Origin: Paludibacter propionicigenes
Lineage (GTDB): Bacteria > Bacteroidota > Bacteroidia > Bacteroidales > JAIFNL01
Reading direction: 5' to 3'
Assembly (NCBI GenBank): GCA_020721325.1
Contig: DYNA01000013.1
Span: 1-48,838, forward strand
Length of the DNA: 48,838 bases
Positions within the stretch are counted from its first letter, which is position 1, and the number at the start of each line of letters is the position of its first letter. Shown here piece after piece: positions 45,030 through 48,838 of this stretch. The notes under the pieces were generated by a model. It was not told the origin of the DNA. It saw nothing but the letters and a program-made list of their open reading frames with translations, and ran no database searches. The position numbers and the translations under genes were made by a program.

Positions 45030-45980
45030 CTATTTTAACTGTTTTATTTTATTAATTATATCTCTAAAAACTTCGCCTTTTACCGAAGTTTGTCTAAAAA
45101 TATCAATAATTACTTCTTTGTTTAATTTGTTAAAATCTTTTTCAAGAGGAGTAATTAAAGTACCTCCAAAATCAACTGAAGCAGGACTTAATAAAATATT
45201 TTGCTCGCCCTCTGCAAAATATTGCCATGGACGATGCGCGCCACGTAAAAACAATACCATTGAAAAACGTCCTTTTTGATAATTACAAAGCAAGTTCATA
45301 GGTGGTTCTTCACCATTTGACATGACTTCTTGGAGGATTTTATACGCAAAATTAAAATTATTCGCTATTTCAATTGCATTTTGACCTTCAAAAACAATCA
45401 TTTTTCTCAATCCATCTTCTACAGCCCAAATATTTGTTTCATTTTCTATAATTAGACTGCCAAAATCCTTTATTAAATACTTCAATTCATTGTCTAAGGG
45501 CATAAAACCGGTATTTCCTGCTTGAAAATGGAAATGGTCGGGTGCTGATGCACCACTTTTGGGCCCGTTATAAAAAATTGTAAAACCCTCCAGCATGAGC
45601 GATAGTTGGAGCATGCTTTCAATATTGTTTTTTATCTGTTGATCAATATGTTGAGTACTTACTATCGTTAAATGTTTTGGAAAAATTGGAAATGGATTTA
45701 TTAATAAAAAATATTGATTTAGAATAGCTATTGATTCTTGTTCAATGGGACGATTTTCTACGCATAAAAAGCAGGCACGCTTTTCAATCGACTGTTTATC
45801 AACCTTTGCCGAAGAAGAAACAATACGTGCAGGATTAAATTGTATTTTTATAGTAAACTTACCAAAAGAGATTTCTTTTACTTGAATTTTACTTAAATCG
45901 GCATAATTTTTTTGCGCTAATTTCCAATTTTTTACTTGATTTTCAATTAATTTATTGGCTAACTCTAAATAAGTTTTCAT
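45030..45980 (-). CDS. DUF4922 protein, HIT/GalT-like nucleotidyltransferase or phosphorylase
   Basis: 316-residue cytosolic protein that resembles DUF4922. The N-terminal region has a CFLC pair (KRACFLCVENRPIEQESIAI), followed by INPFPIFPKHLTIVSTQHID, and then the HxHxQ-type active-site motif in APDHFHFQAGNTGFMPLDNE (about 165-185). This pattern is that of the HIT/GalT superfamily, whose members transfer or phosphorolyse nucleotide groups via the central histidine. The C-terminal part has FSMVLFLRGAHRPWQYFAEG. It heads the operon with the GNAT and AmpG-like genes. A nucleotide-sugar reaction is inferred from the superfamily; the substrate is unknown. Confidence 0.75.
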   Translation of the reverse strand: MKTYLELANKLIENQVKNWKLAQKNYADLSKIQVKEISFGKFTIKIQFNPARIVSSSAKVDKQSIEKRACFLCVENRPIEQESIAILNQYFLLINPFPIFPKHLTIVSTQHIDQQIKNNIESMLQLSLMLEGFTIFYNGPKSGASAPDHFHFQAGNTGFMPLDNELKYLIKDFGSLIIENETNIWAVEDGLRKMIVFEGQNAIEIANNFNFAYKILQEVMSNGEEPPMNLLCNYQKGRFSMVLFLRGAHRPWQYFAEGEQNILLSPASVDFGGTLITPLEKDFNKLNKEVIIDIFRQTSVKGEVFRDIINKIKQLK

Positions 45981-46095
45981 TGATTAATTCTTTTTATAAA
46001 ATAATAAAATTATAAGGTATTTTACAAAAATTATTATTTGTACATTAATGATATTTAACTATATTTTTTAAAAAAATATAAAAAAAAAAATAAGA

Positions 46096-46143
46096 TAAAA
46101 TAGCTAAACGATGATTTTTTCTATACTTCATTTAGCTATTTTA
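46096..46143 (-). terminator. Terminator after the two-part glycosyltransferase
   Basis: TAAAATAGCTAAA pairs perfectly with TTTAGCTATTTTA over 13 base pairs around a 22-base loop. Reading the minus strand it ends in TCTTATTTTTTTTTT, a good T tract, just after the stop at 46153. Confidence 0.75.
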
Positions 46144-46152
46144 ATAAAAAAT

Positions 46153-47616
46153 TTATTTAGAATTTAACTCAATTCGCGCCATTAATTCAATGGTACGAAT
46201 ACGGTCTTTGTAAGTATTGTGGGCATTCATCACTGAAATATCAAGGTCTGCATCTGAATTATCGTCCCATCTACGACACAAGTAAACACTATTGTATATG
46301 CGCCCAATGCGGTAATGACGCGAAATAGCTAAACCCACTGCATAATCTTCGCCATAGCTTACGTTTGGAATATTTAGCTTTCGCAAAATGGGAGTATAAA
46401 AAGCTCGTGGCGCACCTAATCCGTTAATTCTTAACGCGTTATTGCGTCCGTTGTCATCAGTCCATTCTTTGTGGTCAATGAGTCCGGGAGGAATACTATT
46501 TAGTTTAAAATCAACAAGTTCGTAAGAAGCAACAACCATCGCACACTTTTCTTTATGAAACGTATCAACAATTTGCTGCAAAGTCGTTTCATCTTTGTAA
46601 ATATCATCGCTATCAAGCTGAATAGCAAATCGACCACAATTTTCGTTATGAACCGCTTCATTCCAACAACCACCAATCAATAAATCGGTTCGAGTTGGCA
46701 CTAAGTGAATTAATCTATCCTCATTCGCTTGCAATTGAGAGATTATTTCACCGGTTTTATCCGTTGAATGATTATTTACAACGATTAAATTGAATTTAAA
46801 GTTCGTTTTTTGGTTTAAAACCGATTCAATGGCGTCTTTTATTGTTTTTTCGCGATTAAAAACAGGAATTACAACAGAAGCTTCATTTTCAAATTCATTT
46901 TTCTTAAATTTAACTTTTTTAAAATTAGGTTTCAAAAATCCGTTAATACTTTTTAAATGTTGAGTTGCCGCTATTTCCATTTCAATTTGTACATCTCTAT
47001 TTTTAGGGTCCACATAATCAAAGATTTTTTGCCCCGACTTTCTATCGTCATTTTCACCGAGAGTATAAAGTATTTCGGGAATACGAAATAGCAAGTTTTT
47101 TTCCATTAACTTCAATCGCAAAGCATACAAACCGGCAAATTTAAAGCTCTTTCTGATACTTTTAGCAGCTTTATTAAATGCTTTGGTATCGAAAAAAAGC
47201 AAACTTCCAAAATTAAAATCGTCTCGTAAACTGCCTTTTTGGCAGTCTATCAGAAAATGTTTCTTTTTTAAACCGTTTTTAATTTCCGAATAATCCGAAT
47301 AAATCATTTTAGCCTTTGTATCTTTAGCTACTGAAATGTAGCGTTCTAAAGCGAATTGTCCTAATTTTACGGCATTTTCACTTTTTACCAATAAAATATA
47401 GTCCGTTTTTGCTTTTTTAGAAATTTTTTGTAAATTAGAAGAATGATTAAAATCAGAAAGTTCAATTTTTTGTACTTTTTCCGAAAAATCATCTATTTTT
47501 ATTTCAGAATTTACAAAAATAAATTGCACTAATTTGCTATTTTCAAATTCGGCAATTGTATTCTTTAACTCGTTTTCGTTTTGATTTACGATAAAAACAC
47601 TGATTAATTTTGCCAT
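46153..47616 (-). CDS. Two-part family 2 glycosyltransferase
   Basis: 487-residue protein. The first half (about 1-235) looks like a degenerate glycosyltransferase-like fold (ISVFIVNQNENELKNTIAEF, LLVKSENAVK) with no clear acidic motif. The second half (about 245-487) is a GT2 domain: SVVIPVFNREKTIKDAIESV (nucleotide-binding start), VVNNHSTDKTGEI and RFAIQLDSDDIYKDETTLQQ, with DSDD as metal site. C-terminal YGEDYAVGLAISRHYRIG resembles the ED catalytic motif. No signal or membrane segment. It is upstream of the DUF4922 operon but separated by a terminator and divergent from the kinase. Acceptor unknown. Confidence 0.8.
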   Translation of the reverse strand: MAKLISVFIVNQNENELKNTIAEFENSKLVQFIFVNSEIKIDDFSEKVQKIELSDFNHSSNLQKISKKAKTDYILLVKSENAVKLGQFALERYISVAKDTKAKMIYSDYSEIKNGLKKKHFLIDCQKGSLRDDFNFGSLLFFDTKAFNKAAKSIRKSFKFAGLYALRLKLMEKNLLFRIPEILYTLGENDDRKSGQKIFDYVDPKNRDVQIEMEIAATQHLKSINGFLKPNFKKVKFKKNEFENEASVVIPVFNREKTIKDAIESVLNQKTNFKFNLIVVNNHSTDKTGEIISQLQANEDRLIHLVPTRTDLLIGGCWNEAVHNENCGRFAIQLDSDDIYKDETTLQQIVDTFHKEKCAMVVASYELVDFKLNSIPPGLIDHKEWTDDNGRNNALRINGLGAPRAFYTPILRKLNIPNVSYGEDYAVGLAISRHYRIGRIYNSVYLCRRWDDNSDADLDISVMNAHNTYKDRIRTIELMARIELNSK

Positions 47617-47761
47617 ATTTTTTGTTTTTTTTAAAGATTAAGGTTTTATTTTTATATAAAAAAAATTATTAAATTGAATAAATATATGTATAAATATCTA
47701 AAAATTAATTAATTATTTATTTATTTCATTACTTTGAATAAAAATACAAAAATTTTGAGTT

Positions 47762-47769
47762 CAAAAATA
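47762..47769 (-). promoter_or_regulatory. Candidate -7 promoter box (TATTTTTG) for the two-part glycosyltransferase
   Basis: Exact TAnnTTTG match on the minus strand, 146 bases before the start at 47616; together with the box at 47813 it makes a divergent promoter region. Confidence 0.4.
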
Positions 47770-47812
47770 AAAAAAAAATTTGTAATACATATTATATATT
47801 ACATTTTTTTTT

Positions 47813-47820
47813 TATTTTTG
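47813..47820 (+). promoter_or_regulatory. Candidate -7 promoter box (TATTTTTG) for the BadF/BadG-type kinase
   Basis: Exact TAnnTTTG match 65 bases before the kinase start codon at 47885. Confidence 0.5.
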
Positions 47821-47884
47821 TGAATGAAAAAAATTAAAAAACTAAATATACAAAATAATTTTATTATTAACTATTATAAAAAAA

Positions 47885-48730
47885 ATGAAATTAATTGCCG
47901 ATAGTGGTTCTACTAAAACGGATTGGGTTTTACTGTCTGATAATAAAGTAATTAGAGAGTTTAAAACCGAAGGAATGAATCCATTTTTCCATACTTCTGA
48001 AAGTATTTATTCAATTTTGGAAAATGAATTTTCAATTTTTGAGAAAGAAAAAGTGGAAGCCGTATATTTTTACGGAGCCGGTTGTATAAAAAATATTAAT
48101 TCGGCTGTTATTGAAACTGCTCTAAATAAACTGTTTAAAGCTGCCAAAATTGATGCAAATGATGACATGTTAGGCGCAACGCGTGCTTTATTTGGCAATG
48201 ATTCGGGTATTGCCTGCATTCTTGGTACGGGTGCAAATTCATGTTTGTATGTAAATGGAAGTATTTTAGACAAAGTGCCAACTTTGGGCTATATACTTGG
48301 AGATGAGGGAAGTGGCGCGTATTTAGGACGTAAATTAATAAATCATTATTTTAAGCGAAAATTGCCAACTGATTTAGCTCAAGCATTTGAAAAACAATAT
48401 AATCCAATACAAGTTTCGGTACAAAATGCAGTTTATAAGGAAAAAAATCCCAATCGATATTTAGCTTCATTTTGTCCATTTCTTTTTCAAAATATTGAAA
48501 ATGAATATATTATAAAATTTTTATACGATAGTTTTCTCGACTTTTTTGAAAGTAATATTATGAAATATAAAAATTTCGAAGAATATAAAATCGGGTTCAT
48601 TGGTTCAATAGCTTTTTATTTTAAAGCTATTTTAAATGAAGTAGCTAATAATAAAGGTCTTACAATAAATTCTATTTTAGAAAAACCCATAGAAGCGTTA
48701 ATAAATTATCATTTGAAAACGGCTCTTTAA
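47885..48730 (+). CDS. BadF/BadG-type sugar kinase (N-acetylglucosamine kinase-like)
   Basis: ASKHA-fold kinase of 281 residues. The phosphate 1 motif is LIADSGSTKTDWVLLSD (3-19); phosphate 2/ATP loop is GIACILGTGANSCLYVNG (about 113-130); and LGYILGDEGSGAYLGRKLIN (about 136-155) is the acceptor-binding region typical of N-acetylglucosamine kinases of the BcrAD/BadFG family, which also holds the bacterial MurNAc/GlcNAc kinase MurK. It phosphorylates a hexosamine with ATP in the cytosol. Its place a few genes from an AmpG-like permease supports cell-wall amino-sugar salvage. The two are not co-transcribed, so the link is circumstantial. Confidence 0.8.
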   Translation: MKLIADSGSTKTDWVLLSDNKVIREFKTEGMNPFFHTSESIYSILENEFSIFEKEKVEAVYFYGAGCIKNINSAVIETALNKLFKAAKIDANDDMLGATRALFGNDSGIACILGTGANSCLYVNGSILDKVPTLGYILGDEGSGAYLGRKLINHYFKRKLPTDLAQAFEKQYNPIQVSVQNAVYKEKNPNRYLASFCPFLFQNIENEYIIKFLYDSFLDFFESNIMKYKNFEEYKIGFIGSIAFYFKAILNEVANNKGLTINSILEKPIEALINYHLKTAL

Positions 48731-48838
48731 AATATTGGTGCTTTTGTAATACAAAAAAATAAAACTTCAATTTTTAAATAATATTAGACTTTGGATAAAA
48801 ATATTAAATAAAAAAAAATTTTAGCAATAAAACAATAA
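48731..48838. other. Window end, AT-rich, no gene seen
   Basis: About 108 bases after the kinase stop codon without a terminator-like hairpin or open frame I can support. Confidence 0.6.

Overview
This is an AT-rich bacterial window (roughly 30% G+C by eye) from a member of the Bacteroidota. The evidence is: type IX secretion signatures (a type A C-terminal sorting domain, a gliding-motility-associated C-terminal domain, a PorP/SprF protein and two TPR/PD40/OmpA proteins); the Bacteroidota -7 promoter box TAnnTTTG ahead of many genes; and Bacteroidota-type extracellular domains. The lineage below phylum cannot be fixed from this sequence. I see no rRNA, tRNA, CRISPR array or intact transposase gene.

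Layout. 0.1-2.6 kb: two family 2 glycosyltransferases and a zinc-ribbon methyltransferase, which look like the end of a surface polysaccharide cluster. 2.6-6.6 kb: a response regulator, a FadR-type regulator, and a fused aconitase-superfamily hydro-lyase. 6.7-10.4 kb: a PBP4-type D,D-peptidase lipoprotein, acylphosphatase, a CAP-domain secreted protein, and QueE. 10.5-17.1 kb: two TPR/PD40/OmpA-type proteins (the first with the full PorE architecture) flanking a GNAT-like protein and a DUF819 membrane protein. 17.1-28.7 kb, minus strand: PorP/SprF, a gliding-CTD protein, a 2712-residue LamG-rich T9SS cargo, and a secreted tail-collar-domain protein. 28.7-29.4 kb: gene-free, with a 107-bp MITE-like insertion that has 17-bp perfect terminal inverted repeats and a 10-bp target duplication. 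29.4-31.1 kb: a D-cysteine desulfhydrase-family enzyme and Maf. 31.2-36.9 kb, minus strand: valS, an acyltransferase, lipB and lipA. 36.9-37.6 kb: a tandem pair of apparently non-coding promoter-to-terminator units, probably paralogous small RNAs. 37.6-41.4 kb: lysS, an unknown gene, and gpsA. 41.5-48.7 kb: a Tudor/KOW-like small protein, then an AmpG-like permease with a large periplasmic insert, a double-GNAT protein and a HIT-like DUF4922 protein in one operon, a two-part glycosyltransferase, and a divergent BadF/BadG-type sugar kinase.

How the genes fit together. The 10.5-28.7 kb block is the most distinctive part. PorP/SprF proteins are outer-membrane partners for surface adhesins carrying gliding-type CTDs, and TPR/PD40/OmpA proteins anchor T9SS-linked assemblies to peptidoglycan. 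The cargo genes share a previously unnamed module of about 110 residues, which suggests a co-evolved surface structure. At the right end, an AmpG-like permease with a kinase of the family that includes N-acetylglucosamine and MurNAc kinases suggests recovery of cell-wall sugars; that is inference from family and neighbourhood. The two best candidates for something undescribed are the tandem small-RNA-like pair upstream of lysS and the giant cargo operon with its tail-collar companion.
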